From assembly GCA_948688495.1 (NCBI GenBank), contig CAPQSW010000020.1, forward strand, positions 30,567 to 50,499: a stretch of 19,933 nt of DNA. The letters run 5' to 3'. Both the position numbers and the translations under genes were made by a program. Positions within the stretch are counted from its first letter, which is position 1; each line of letters opens with the position of its first letter. The stretch comes from an uncultured Lachnospiraceae bacterium (GTDB lineage Bacteria > Bacillota > Clostridia > Lachnospirales > Lachnospiraceae). Under the pieces are notes generated by a model. That model saw only the letters and a program-made list of their open reading frames with translations. It did no database searches and was not told where the DNA came from. Of the stretch, positions 1 to 8,635 are shown piece after piece.

Positions 1-249
1 GAATATAATAAAGAAATTGTTAAAATAGTTTTAGATGCAATGCATTTGAATGAAGCGATTGTAAGAGACATAGAGACAATATTTTCAGATAATGAAGATA
101 TAGATTGGATAAAAAGAGATAGTATTAAAAGTAGGATTCGAATATTGATTTGTAAAAAATTAATGGAAAATGATTATTCAAAAGAGGAAGCAGATGAACT
201 GGCAGGTAACATTGTGAAAACGATTATTAAAAAGTACACAGTGAGGTGA
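1..249 (+). CDS. C-terminal end of a protein with an HsdR-like C-terminal module (partial)
   Basis: The reading frame is open from base 1 and ends with TGA at 247-249, so only the last 82 residues are visible and the gene starts outside the window. The tail, with DIDWIKRDSIKSRIRI followed by a helical stretch and ELAGNIVKTI, aligns by eye with the end of the hsdR product downstream (TVDWQKRDSARAKMRM and then DDAVQTVMIQ). The shared W-x-K-R-D-S core suggests the same C-terminal helical module of type I restriction motor subunits. The hsdR ribosome binding site lies inside its last codons, so the two were probably co-transcribed. It could be the end of another HsdR-like helicase, a duplicated hsdR fragment, or a different protein that borrowed the module; the window cannot decide. 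Confidence 0.6.
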   Translation, partial: EYNKEIVKIVLDAMHLNEAIVRDIETIFSDNEDIDWIKRDSIKSRIRILICKKLMENDYSKEEADELAGNIVKTIIKKYTVR

Positions 250-254
250 CATAT

Positions 255-3200
255 ATGTCCACAACATATACAGAAGCGGATTATGAAAATTCTGTCATAG
301 AATTATTTCAAAATATGGGTTATCAGCATATTTATGGACCAGATATAGAACGTGATTTCCACAGCCCATTATATAACGATGTACTTGAAGATTATATTCG
401 CAGGCTGAATCCATCCCTTCCTGAGGATGCCATTTTAGATGCATTGTATAAATTAAAAAATTATGAAAATGGCGATCTTATGCAGAAAAACGAAGTATTT
501 ACGGATTATATACAAAATGGTATTCCTGTCAGATACAATGAAACGGGGAAACGATGCTCTGGTATAGTGTACATTGTGGATTATAATGATGTGAACAACA
601 ATTTATTTATTGTAGCAAATCAGTGGACATTTATTGAAAACAGTAATAAAAGACCGGATGTAATTTTATTTTTAAATGGGCTTCCTATTGTTCTTATGGA
701 ATTGAAATCGCCTTCAAGGGAAGGAACGGATGACTCGCAAGGATATGCTCAGATAAGAAATTATATACATGAGATTCCATCTATGTTTATCTATAACTGT
801 ATCAGTGTTATAAGTGATCAGCTTACTTCAAAAGCAGGAACAATTACCTTAGATAAAGATCGTTTTATGGAGTGGAAAACAAAAGATGGAGATTATGGGA
901 ACACGAAGTTTGCTCAGTTCGATACGTTTTTTGAGGGGATGTTTGAGAAGATTGTTGAATATTATCAAAAATTTTATCTGCTTTTCCAACGAAGGCATAA
1001 AAAAATATAAAATACTTGCTGGCTATCATCAGTATTTTGCAGTAAATAAAGCGGTACAGATGGCAACGAAAGCAACGGTTACAGATGGAAAGGGAGGTGT
1101 TTTTTGGCATACGCAAGGTTCCGGTAAGTCATTGTCTATGGTATTTTATGCACATTTGTTACAGGAGGTATTGGACAGTCCGACCATAGTGGTTATTACA
1201 GATAGAAATGATTTGGATGATCAGCTTTTCGGACAGTTTGCCAAATGTAGTACATTTTTAAGGCAAATTCCGGTTCATGCTACATGTAGAAAGTTAGGAC
1301 CCAATTCAACAAAAAATGATGTTGGCTTGAAAGATTGGCTGGAGGGCAGACAGGCAAATGGAATTATTTTTACAACCATGCAGAAGTTTACGGAATCGAA
1401 GAAACCATTATCTGAAAGACGCAATATTATTGTTATGGCAGATGAAGCACATCGCGGGCAATATGGATTAAGCGAGAAAATAAAAATGGTTGAAAATGAA
1501 AAAGGAGATAAAGAGGCCAAAATTGTTGAGGGAACAGCGAGAATTATCAGAGACTGTTTACCGAATGCTACATATGTAGGGTTTACCGGTACGCCTATTT
1601 CTCTGAAAGACAGAAACACAAGAGAAGTCTTTGGAGCTTACATTGACATATATGATATGACACAGGCGGTAGAGGATGGGGCAACGAGACCAGTCTATTA
1701 TGAGAGCCGTGTCATAAAGCTGAAGTTGGATGAAGCTGCTTTGAAGCTTATTGATGCGGAATATGATTTAATGGCAGAAAACGCGGATGCAGAAGTTATA
1801 GAAAAGAGCAAAAAACAATTAGGACAGATGGAGGCAATCCTTGGAAGTGATAAGACGATTGATTCACTTGTCCGTGATATTTTAGACCATTATGAAAATT
1901 ACAGAGCTAATCTGCTCACCGGAAAAGCAATGATAGTTGCATATTCGCGTGTGATTGCTATGAAAATATATAATAAAATTCTCGAATTGCGTCCAATGTG
2001 GACGGAAAAAGTTGGAATTATAATGACGGATAACAATAATGATCCAGAAGGATGGAAAAAAATTATTGGAAATAAACGCTATAAGGAAGAAATGGCAAAG
2101 AAATTTAAGGATAATGAGAGCCCATTTAAAATTGTTATTGTTGTTGATATGTGGTTGACTGGGCTCGATGTGCCATCTTTGGCAACAATGTATGTGTACA
2201 AGCCTATGAAAGGTTATAATCTGATGCAGGCAATAGCCAGGGTAAATCGTGTATTTCAGGATAAAGAGGGTGGACTTGTTGTTGATTATGTAGGTATAGC
2301 CTCTGCTCTTAAAGAAGCAATGAACGATTATACAATTCGTGATAAGAAAAATTATGGAGATACGGATGTGGCAAAGGTTGCATACCCTAAATTTTTGGAA
2401 AAACTTTCTGTATGTCAGGATTTCTTTCATGGATATGATTATTCAAAATTTATGACGGGTACTGGTTTGGATCGCTCAAACGCAATTAGTGGAGGAGTGA
2501 ATTTTATTGTTGGGATTGGGAAGGAAAAAGAAAGGACAGAATTTTTAAAGGAAGCATTACTTTTAAGACAGGCGTTATCGTTATAGATGAATGCCAGAAT
2601 AAATGAATTATTAAAAGCGAGTATTAAAAGTGACGGTGTAATTAATCTTTTTTCTGATATATCGCAAGATTTTTCTCTTTTTGATCCCAAGTTTCTTGAA
2701 GAAATATCGAAGATGAGGGAAAAGAATTTGGCAGTAGAATTATTAAAGAGGTTAATCGCCGAACAAGTACAGATATACAAAAGAACCAATGTTGTCAAAT
2801 CGGAGAAATTTAGCGAAATCATTCAGGAAGCAATGATAGATACCTAAATGGAATGCTTACGAATGAACAGGTAATAGAAGAACTTCTTAATCTGGCAAAG
2901 CAGATTGCAGCAGCACAAAAAGAAGGGGATAAACTCGGACTTACAGCAGATGAATTAGCATTTTATGATGCACTAACAAAACCACAGGCAATTAAAGATT
3001 TTTATGAAAATGAAGAATTGATAGCAATTACAAAGGAACTTGCAGATACGCTTCGCAGAAATCGTACTGTTGACTGGCAAAAGCGAGATTCTGCAAGAGC
3101 TAAAATGCGTATGATGATCAAAAAACTTCTCAAAAAACATAAGTATCCACCGGAAGGCATGGATGACGCAGTACAGACTGTTATGATACAGTGTGAACTA

Positions 3201-3338
3201 TGGACCGATAACAATGATATGGTACCAGAAGATACGATTGTGAATTTTAATAATGGATCAGTGATATATAATGACGATGATAGTAAAGTCATGATGGTGG
3301 CGGAGAGAACAGTGAAATATGGGCAGGGTATAGATTGA
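255..3338 (+). pseudogene. hsdR: Type I restriction enzyme R subunit (HsdR), disrupted by frameshifts and a deletion/stop
   Basis: HsdR is the ATP-dependent translocase/endonuclease subunit of type I restriction-modification complexes. The start is taken as ATG 255, behind GAGGTG at 243-248, rather than GTG 246. The N-terminal nuclease domain carries D135 and E149-L-K151 (PD-(D/E)XK fold). The frame shifts at about 951, after MFEK. The motor domain continues in frame 1 with Walker A GSGKS (about 1117-1131), DEAH (1441-1452), GFTGTP and QAIARVNR (about 2227-2250). An in-frame TAG at 2584-2586 interrupts ALSL/MNARINELL, where about 40 family residues appear to be missing. A 1-nt loss near 2836 shifts the frame again before RYLNGMLTNEQ, and the C-terminal helical domain runs to 3338. 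Three independent lesions make a working protein very unlikely. No hsdM or hsdS is in the window. Sequencing error could explain one lesion but hardly all three. Confidence 0.88.
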
Positions 3339-3404
3339 AAGTATATAAAATATGTGACTGTAAAAGCAATACATATAAAATTACAAAAATATTAGGAGGC
3401 AGTT

Positions 3405-3722
3405 ATGGAAATATCAAAAAGCGATTGGAAACTTTACCGAGAGAAAATAGTCGATTGGCAGGAAAAATATATGGAAAAATTAAATAAAGAGTACATAAAG
3501 TTATTAAGTGCGGATGATAAAAATGCATCTGATAAATTCTGGGAGCTCGAGAAGCGGATAAAGAATGACAGACGTCATCCGGGAGTGATTATAGAAATGA
3601 GAAAATCACAAGCAATATTTGATATCGTAGATCTTATCAGGCTGGATGTTATTACCTATACAGACTTAAGTGATTTTAGTGATGATTTACAGCAGGCAGT
3701 GAAGATGTTTCTGGAGAGATAG
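3405..3722 (+). CDS. Conserved hypothetical small acidic/basic helical protein
   Basis: A 105-residue soluble protein begins at ATG 3405 with a clear AGGAGG at 3392-3397. It is rich in charged residues, with no membrane segment, signal peptide or recognised catalytic motif. The predicted style is mainly alpha-helical, with W8, W18 and W47 and a central RRHPGVIIEMRKS segment. I recall similar short proteins in Lachnospiraceae genomes under inconsistent automatic names, so no function is assigned. It lies 66 bp after the hsdR remnant on the same strand and shares its AT-rich composition, so it may have been part of the same acquired block. It is intact, unlike hsdR. Confidence 0.75.
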   Translation: MEISKSDWKLYREKIVDWQEKYMEKLNKEYIKLLSADDKNASDKFWELEKRIKNDRRHPGVIIEMRKSQAIFDIVDLIRLDVITYTDLSDFSDDLQQAVKMFLER

Positions 3723-3744
3723 ATATAGATAATTCATAATTTCC

Positions 3745-3773
3745 TTGACTTCTAATTCTTACACGCGTAATAT
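3745..3773 (+). promoter_or_regulatory. Promoter of the lipoprotein gene
   Basis: A -35 element TTGACT (3745-3750) is followed after exactly 17 bp by a -10 element TAATAT (3768-3773). It sits about 100 bp upstream of the lipoprotein start, in the 150-bp gap after the small hypothetical gene. The -10 overlaps an imperfect BlaI-type site. Confidence 0.6.
3759..3770. promoter_or_regulatory. Imperfect BlaI-type operator overlapping the lipoprotein -10
   Basis: TTACACGCGTAATAT (3759-3773) differs from the blaI operator core TTACAGATGTAATAT only at the two central bases and one half-site base (C for T). Binding here would cover the -10 element and block transcription. The match is one base off the TACA-NN-TGTA consensus, so this is an inference. 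Confidence 0.45.
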
Positions 3774-3808
3774 ATATAATACAGATAAAATTTTTTACCC
3801 AAAAATCC

Positions 3809-3818
3809 TACAAATGTA
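3809..3818. promoter_or_regulatory. BlaI/MecI-type operator TACA-AA-TGTA in the lipoprotein leader
   Basis: TACAAATGTA fits the TACA-NN-TGTA consensus of BlaI/MecI operators exactly. It lies about 30 bp downstream of the expected transcription start and 56 bp before the lipoprotein ATG. With the imperfect site at the -10 it forms a two-operator arrangement, as is common for genes under BlaI control. A bound regulator is encoded convergently in the same window (blaI). Confidence 0.5.
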
Positions 3819-3873
3819 AGATGTGAGTTTTGACGACATCTATGGATGGAGATAGAAAAGAAAGGAATTGGTT

Positions 3874-6165
3874 ATGTTGAGGAAAAAAGGAAACAAGTTA
3901 TGGATAATAACTGGCATAATAGCACTGTTGCTGGCCGGTTGCAGCAGTGAAACAGAGGTATCCGATGTCGAAGCGGTAAAAGAAATTCTTTGTGAGATCT
4001 ATGATGAGGCAGCAGAAGCAAATGATGTGGGCAGTCTGGATACGATACAGCGCATGGTTGCAAGGCTTGGTGAGCATGGGTATGTGGCTGTTGACAGTGC
4101 AAATCAGGTGGATATGACAAGGGCGGAACAGGCAGTTGACTTTTGCGATGCAGTGGATCAAAAAGAGGATGCCAAGATGACAATCATAGAGGTTACAGAA
4201 ATGGGCTTTCGCAAGTTTGATTTACAAACGGAAGGTGGAAATGTAGATATTGTCAGGGCCTATTATCAGTATGATGAAAATGGACATCTGCAGGAGAGAA
4301 GCACAGTAAACTATCCGGCTGATTTCTGGCAGTTTACAGAGGAGGGATATTTAATCTTTGAGGGAAAATATTTTTCTGATTTGGACTATGCATTAACGTT
4401 AAGCGACACGCCGGAGCACACGGCGCTTCGAGTGTTGCCCTTGGATGAAATGTGCAGGGAATTAAACCGGAAATATGTATCCTTGATTGGTTATAGGGAA
4501 AATAATATGTTCCTCTGTGATTGGAGTCAGGAAGATTATGGTGAGTTGGATTTTTATGATATCTTTGATTGTTTTTATCCAATGTTTTATGGAGAACCGA
4601 CACCCTATACTGCAGATGAGGATTTAAGTGTTGAGGCAGTCTTTCAGGTGCCAGGAAATATATTTGAAGATGTCATTCAGTCATATTTTAATGTGGACCT
4701 TGAAACGCTCCGTCGGAAAACAAAATATATTTCAGAGAAGAAAGCCTATGAATACAGACCGCGGGGATTTCAGGAGGTGGAATACCCGGATATACCGTAT
4801 CCGGAGGTAGTAGATTACACGGAAAATCGGGATGGAACGATTACGCTTGTTATCAATGCGGTATATCCGCATGGCAATATGTCCAAGGCGTTTTCGCACA
4901 CAACCGTAGTTCGGCCGCTGACTGAGGGCGGTTTTCAATACGTATCCAATGAGATGAATTTACAGGATAAAGATTATAATTTCTGGTGGCATTCCAATCG
5001 CCTGACAGAGGAAGAAAGATTAGGAAATGATAATGCAGAAATGAGCGGGGAAGAAAGAATAGGAAATGATAATGCAGAAATGGGCGGGGAAGATGGTGAA
5101 GTGGAATCAGATTTATGGATTCTCCCACAGGCGGAAAACAGCCTGTTTACAGAGGCAGAAAAAGGAGAATTAAATAGTATGGCGCTGACAGCCGCAGAGC
5201 AGGTAAAGGAAATATATCAACAGGTAGAAATTACGGGGGAAACAGCTTACGGTTCGAATATAAAGGCGTTTACAAAGGAGCAGTGCAGGGACGCAGTTTC
5301 CCTTCTTGGAAACGCGGATTATGTCAGTGTGGCGGAAGATACCAATATGGAAAATTACGAGAAAATCGAAGATTTTTATACCGCATATTTGGAGAAACGT
5401 GATGCAATGGTGACTGTGTTTAACGTAAACCGGGACGGACTTCTTGAAGCGATTACTTTTATATACCGGGACGGTAAATTGCAGACATATTATGTTGGGA
5501 TTCTCTGGCGGGAGGGAGGAATCCCGGAGACAGGGGATACATTAGTCAGTGATATAGCGGAAATCAAACTGACTGAAAAAGGATACTTTATCTATGCCTA
5601 TAAAAATGTATTACCGCATTCCAGTTTACGCCAATGCTTTCGGATAAAGCCGCTTTCGGATAAATGCAGGGAATTAACGGCGAAATATATCTATGGGTTG
5701 AGCTATGTAAATTACAATGTTCTTGTGAAAAACTGGGATCGTAACAATGTGGAGGATATTTTGATGCCGTGCATGTTTGAAGATATTTACCGGATTTATA
5801 CAGGGGAAAATTTGGAAGCACCGGATGGGAGAATACCTGCGGAAACATATGAAAAGATAATGACTACCTACTTTCCAGTGTCGGCAGAAGTATTGCGGGA
5901 CAAGTGCGGGTATGATGAAGCCAGCAACAGTTATGAATATGAAATGATATATGCAACGCCCTATCCGCCAGTGGGAGAAGTCGTGGATTTTGTAGAAAAT
6001 GGTGATGGGACAATTACGCTTACGGTGGACGGCGTATGGGCAGACTATAATTCCGATTGTGCCTTTACCAATACGATTGTGGTACAGCCTTTTGACGATG
6101 GAACATTCCGGTATTTATCCAATTCCATAGAACAAAAGGAACTGGAATTGCCAGATGCTGTGTGA
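3874..6165 (+). CDS. Large secreted lipoprotein with two homologous repeat domains (DUF6070-like)
   Basis: The 763-residue product starts at ATG 3874, with AAAGGAA upstream (the TTG at 3868 is disfavoured). A basic N-terminus, a hydrophobic helix and the lipobox LLAGC (Cys23) make it a lipoprotein anchored outside the membrane. Two homologous domains of about 330-350 residues follow (roughly 30-375 and 430-760). Both contain CREL-x(2)-KY, a YPxxxEVVD(Y/F)-x-EN-x-DGTITL segment and a closing F-x-Y-(L/V)-SN motif. They are joined by an acidic linker with a 13-residue tandem repeat. I recall such proteins in Lachnospiraceae as DUF6070, but that assignment is from memory. No enzyme motif is visible. 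The promoter region carries BlaI-type operators and the gene converges on blaR1/blaI, suggesting control by that sensor. A role in cell-envelope stress is possible but unproven. Confidence 0.85.
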   Translation: MLRKKGNKLWIITGIIALLLAGCSSETEVSDVEAVKEILCEIYDEAAEANDVGSLDTIQRMVARLGEHGYVAVDSANQVDMTRAEQAVDFCDAVDQKEDAKMTIIEVTEMGFRKFDLQTEGGNVDIVRAYYQYDENGHLQERSTVNYPADFWQFTEEGYLIFEGKYFSDLDYALTLSDTPEHTALRVLPLDEMCRELNRKYVSLIGYRENNMFLCDWSQEDYGELDFYDIFDCFYPMFYGEPTPYTADEDLSVEAVFQVPGNIFEDVIQSYFNVDLETLRRKTKYISEKKAYEYRPRGFQEVEYPDIPYPEVVDYTENRDGTITLVINAVYPHGNMSKAFSHTTVVRPLTEGGFQYVSNEMNLQDKDYNFWWHSNRLTEEERLGNDNAEMSGEERIGNDNAEMGGEDGEVESDLWILPQAENSLFTEAEKGELNSMALTAAEQVKEIYQQVEITGETAYGSNIKAFTKEQCRDAVSLLGNADYVSVAEDTNMENYEKIEDFYTAYLEKRDAMVTVFNVNRDGLLEAITFIYRDGKLQTYYVGILWREGGIPETGDTLVSDIAEIKLTEKGYFIYAYKNVLPHSSLRQCFRIKPLSDKCRELTAKYIYGLSYVNYNVLVKNWDRNNVEDILMPCMFEDIYRIYTGENLEAPDGRIPAETYEKIMTTYFPVSAEVLRDKCGYDEASNSYEYEMIYATPYPPVGEVVDFVENGDGTITLTVDGVWADYNSDCAFTNTIVVQPFDDGTFRYLSNSIEQKELELPDAV
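5011..5088 (+). repeat. Two 39-bp tandem repeats coding the interdomain linker
   Basis: Units 5011-5049 and 5050-5088 match at 37 of 39 bases and encode EERLGNDNAEMSG and EERIGNDNAEMGG. The unit length is a multiple of three, so copy-number change keeps the frame. It lies exactly between the two lipoprotein domains and probably acts as a flexible acidic spacer. A third, short partial start (GAAGATGG) follows. Confidence 0.9.
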
Positions 6166-6277
6166 TGATGCGGTTATAACGCATAAACTTACGGTCAGAT
6201 TTTATGAGAATGGGAGATTTTGCTATCTGTGGAATGGGATTCTGGATGAAATCAGAGCTTTCCATCGGCTAGTATAG
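6155..6277 (+). pseudogene. Remnant of a further lipoprotein repeat C-terminus, cut by the MITE-like element
   Basis: A 40-codon frame beginning at ATG 6155 overlaps the end of the lipoprotein gene by 11 bases and stops at TAG 6275-6277. Its product contains AVITHKLTVRFYENGRF and CYLWNGIL. These line up with the closing segment of both lipoprotein domains (AFTNTIVVQPFDDGTF with RYLSNSI, and AFSHTTVVRPLTEGGF with QYVSNEM). It is best read as the tail of a third homologous domain or of a paralogous gene. The stop codon lies inside the left terminal repeat of the element at 6269, so the original end has been lost. Translation from ATG 6155 is possible but not shown. Confidence 0.5.
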
Positions 6278-6435
6278 CGAATATTAAGTAATTGGCAGTT
6301 TGACTTGCCTATTTTCCTGATATCACTACGCCCCAAGCCTTGGCGTAGCCACCGCTACGCCTACGTTTGTGAAGCAGCACTCTCAGAAAAATATTCGGCG
6401 TCAAACTATCCAAAACTTAATTTTCGCTATACTAG
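6269..6435. mobile_element. MITE-like element with 36-bp imperfect terminal inverted repeats
   Basis: Bases 6269-6304 and the reverse complement of 6400-6435 match at 30 of 36 positions; the first 13 are identical (CTAGTATAGCGAA). The 167-bp unit has no coding capacity. Its centre holds strong hairpins (6326-6361). Both outer ends read CTAG, which is itself palindromic. The true element may therefore be 6273-6431, flanked by a 4-bp CTAG target duplication. This is the structure of a non-autonomous miniature inverted-repeat element; no transposase is present in the window. It sits between convergent genes, where its hairpins may also stop transcription from both sides. Confidence 0.75.
6326..6361. 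repeat. Mutually exclusive hairpins in the MITE core
   Basis: GGCGTAG (6342-6348) can pair with CTACGCC at 6326-6332. Alternatively GGCGTAGC (6342-6349) can pair with GCTACGCC (6354-6361) around a CACC loop. The two stems share one arm, so only one can form at a time. Confidence 0.7.
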
Positions 6436-8247
6436 GTCAGCTAAGATTGCCTTCGTGATTTTTGCTGCTCGGCTTCCGGTTGCACCAGAATCGCTTTGAA
6501 TGTTTGTGGCAAAGAAGCAGGTATTGTCGGCAGTTTCCCAAAAACCAATAAACCAGCCGTTCACATCCTGACCGTCTACACGCCCGGTTCCAGTTTTTCC
6601 GTATAATTTTTCATCTGTTGATGAAGGAAGATAGATGGAATCCTTTACCGCATCTATGTTTTCCGGCATAAAACCGAAGTTATTATGATAGAGGTCAATC
6701 AGAAGTTCCACCTGCTCCACGGGGGAAATCTTTAATGTCGACTGCATCCAGTAGGAGGAGAGGTCGGAATCAGTATTTCTATTTCCATATCCAATTTCTT
6801 TCACATATTTTCTGATGGCAGATGTGCCGAGCTGTTCATCTATTTTCTGGAAATACCAGTTCACGGAGGCCTGCATTGCAGAAGGTAAATCCTGGTCCCT
6901 GTTCCATGCTTTAAATGGGTGCTCTGTCCTGTCCCACGCCATGAAAGAATTATCTGGTGCAATCACGCCTTTTTCCAATCCAAACAGCGCATCATATATT
7001 TTGTATGTAGATTCCGGGGCGGTCCTTAAAGCAGCACGATCCATGTCATAAATGCTCCAGGTGTCGTCCTTCTGGTTATATAAGACGAAGCTTCCCTCGT
7101 ATCCATCAAAATATGCAGATATGTCGGTTGTGAAAATATCTGTCGTATCATCTGCCGATAATAAGAAAATCTTTTCGGGAGATACCTTCCACTTATAATG
7201 ATTTTGCTCCAATGCATAGGTGGACAGCATCGGGGTGAATCCCAAAAGCATTACGGTAACGACAGCAAAAATGACAGATGCCTTTATTTTTTCTTGTGCT
7301 GAAGGTTTTTGGTAAGAGGAAATATGGAGGATTCTTTTTCGCATCTGCTTCATAGTCCCGCTGATTCCGGCGGTGAAGGGGAAGGGAGTAAGGGAGATTT
7401 TTTCTGCAAAGTTAATCAATGTGTTGCCATAATCCTCGTAGTCGTTTTCGTCAAGAAGCTCGAGAACAGAGGTATCACAGGCAACTTCCCTGTCACTTCG
7501 CATTTCCTTCAGCGCATACCATACCAGAGGATGGAACCAGTACAGCACGCCGATAAGGTTCATAAGGCAGCCTGCAAGTGCGTCCATGTGTTTGTAATGT
7601 TGCAGTTCATGTAACAGCATATAACGCATTTCTGTCGCGTTGAAATCCGAAATCAGATGGAGCGGCAGATAAATTCGCGGGCGGAATAACCCTGCAATGA
7701 TGGGAGTTTTCAAAAAAGCAGCGCTGTAAATGGGAATGTCTCTTTTTATTTTCAGATCGTCTAAACAGTTGTTGAATAAAATACGGACCTTATGGCTCTG
7801 CAAAGGAAGCGCAGATTTTTTCAATGTGTTTAAGCGGGCGATGGATTTTGCCATGAGTAAAAGCATTGCCAGAATGCCAGGCAGCCAGATTCCAAACAGG
7901 ATAAGTCCGATAACAGATGGCGTCCTGCTGCTGACGGACAGGGCAAAATCATTTATCTGTGCGATGGTGCCGGATGCACCCATAGTTTCTGCTGTTCCTG
8001 TTACATTTTTCATGTCTGGGGAAACAGAATCTTTTAATTGTACAAGCCATACAAAAATCTGTGAAAGCGGAAGCGGGCGAAAGGGCAGAAACGGAACGAA
8101 CAATAGCCCGAGCAGCAGATACCATAAATGAAACTGCATCCGGCTGGTCAGGCGATTTCTCAATGCACGTTTTGCGATAAGAAATATGACTATTATGACA
8201 CAGATGAAAAGATTGCAGATGAAAAAACGTATCCCGAAATCTGCCAT
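6427..8247 (-). CDS. blaR1: BlaR1-type beta-lactam sensor/M56 metalloprotease
   Basis: The 606-residue membrane sensor starts at ATG 8247, one base after the blaI stop, with GGGAGAG upstream. The in-frame ATG at 8262 would overlap blaI and is less likely. N-terminal hydrophobic segments (about 7-25, 41-57 and 112-132) precede the M56 protease domain, with zinc site H213-E-L-Q-H217 and a likely third ligand in REVACD (E254). Another membrane helix lies near 323-345. The extracellular sensor domain is class D beta-lactamase-like: S413-T-Y-K416 (acylated serine), S461-V-N463, YGN (487-489) and K551-T-G553. Known BlaR1 proteins bind beta-lactams and trigger loss of BlaI from DNA. All key residues are present, so it should be functional. 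The last residues (LV, stop) come from the MITE-like repeat, so the native C-terminus may have been altered. No beta-lactamase gene is adjacent. Confidence 0.93.
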   Translation of the reverse strand: MADFGIRFFICNLFICVIIVIFLIAKRALRNRLTSRMQFHLWYLLLGLLFVPFLPFRPLPLSQIFVWLVQLKDSVSPDMKNVTGTAETMGASGTIAQINDFALSVSSRTPSVIGLILFGIWLPGILAMLLLMAKSIARLNTLKKSALPLQSHKVRILFNNCLDDLKIKRDIPIYSAAFLKTPIIAGLFRPRIYLPLHLISDFNATEMRYMLLHELQHYKHMDALAGCLMNLIGVLYWFHPLVWYALKEMRSDREVACDTSVLELLDENDYEDYGNTLINFAEKISLTPFPFTAGISGTMKQMRKRILHISSYQKPSAQEKIKASVIFAVVTVMLLGFTPMLSTYALEQNHYKWKVSPEKIFLLSADDTTDIFTTDISAYFDGYEGSFVLYNQKDDTWSIYDMDRAALRTAPESTYKIYDALFGLEKGVIAPDNSFMAWDRTEHPFKAWNRDQDLPSAMQASVNWYFQKIDEQLGTSAIRKYVKEIGYGNRNTDSDLSSYWMQSTLKISPVEQVELLIDLYHNNFGFMPENIDAVKDSIYLPSSTDEKLYGKTGTGRVDGQDVNGWFIGFWETADNTCFFATNIQSDSGATGSRAAKITKAILADLV

Positions 8248-8248
8248 A

Positions 8249-8635
8249 TTAATCTCTCCCATTCTTTGTTCCCTTGGAAAGAAGCGTGCGTAGGGTATCT
8301 ATCTCTGATTCAGAAAGCTTGTCATCTTCCATATAGGCGGATACCATTGCGGTAATATTTCCATCGTAAAAACGTTTCAGAAAAGAACGGCTCTCCTGTC
8401 CAATGTATTCCTTTTCTTCTATCAGCGGTGTATAAACAAATACCCGGCTTTGTTTTTCGTAGGAAAGAGCACCCTTTGTAACAAGGCGTTTGATTAAAGT
8501 CTGTATGGTTTTAGGGCTCCATTTGGTAGTCTGCGTTAATTTGTCCGTGATTTCATTGGTGCTGATTGGTGCGTGTTTCCATATGATTTTCATCACTTCA
8601 AATTCTGCTTCTGAAATTTGCGGTAGTGATTTCAC
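8249..8635 (-). CDS. blaI: BlaI/MecI-family transcriptional repressor
   Basis: The 128-residue protein starts at GTG 8635, preceded by AGGAGG (8645-8650) at good spacing. The frame could open at TTG 8653, but that would place the ribosome binding site inside the gene. The winged-helix N-terminus, with ISEAEFEVMKIIWKH and then TKWSPKTIQTLIKRLVTKG, is typical of BlaI/MecI. The C-terminal half is the dimerisation/cleavage region. The gene is first in a two-gene operon with blaR1 one base downstream. A perfect inverted operator lies between its promoter and start, so it should repress itself. The neighbouring lipoprotein promoter carries similar sites. Confidence 0.95.
   Translation of the reverse strand: MKSLPQISEAEFEVMKIIWKHAPISTNEITDKLTQTTKWSPKTIQTLIKRLVTKGALSYEKQSRVFVYTPLIEEKEYIGQESRSFLKRFYDGNITAMVSAYMEDDKLSESEIDTLRTLLSKGTKNGRD

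Noticed and set aside
886..951. ATG at 886 as the start of a separate 566-residue protein
   Set aside because: The residues before about 952 are an out-of-frame reading of the hsdR nuclease domain; HsdR homology begins only after the frameshift.
2587..2847. Separate small gene starting at ATG 2587
   Set aside because: It has no ribosome binding site and continues the hsdR frame directly after the stop; the sequence is HsdR C-terminal domain.
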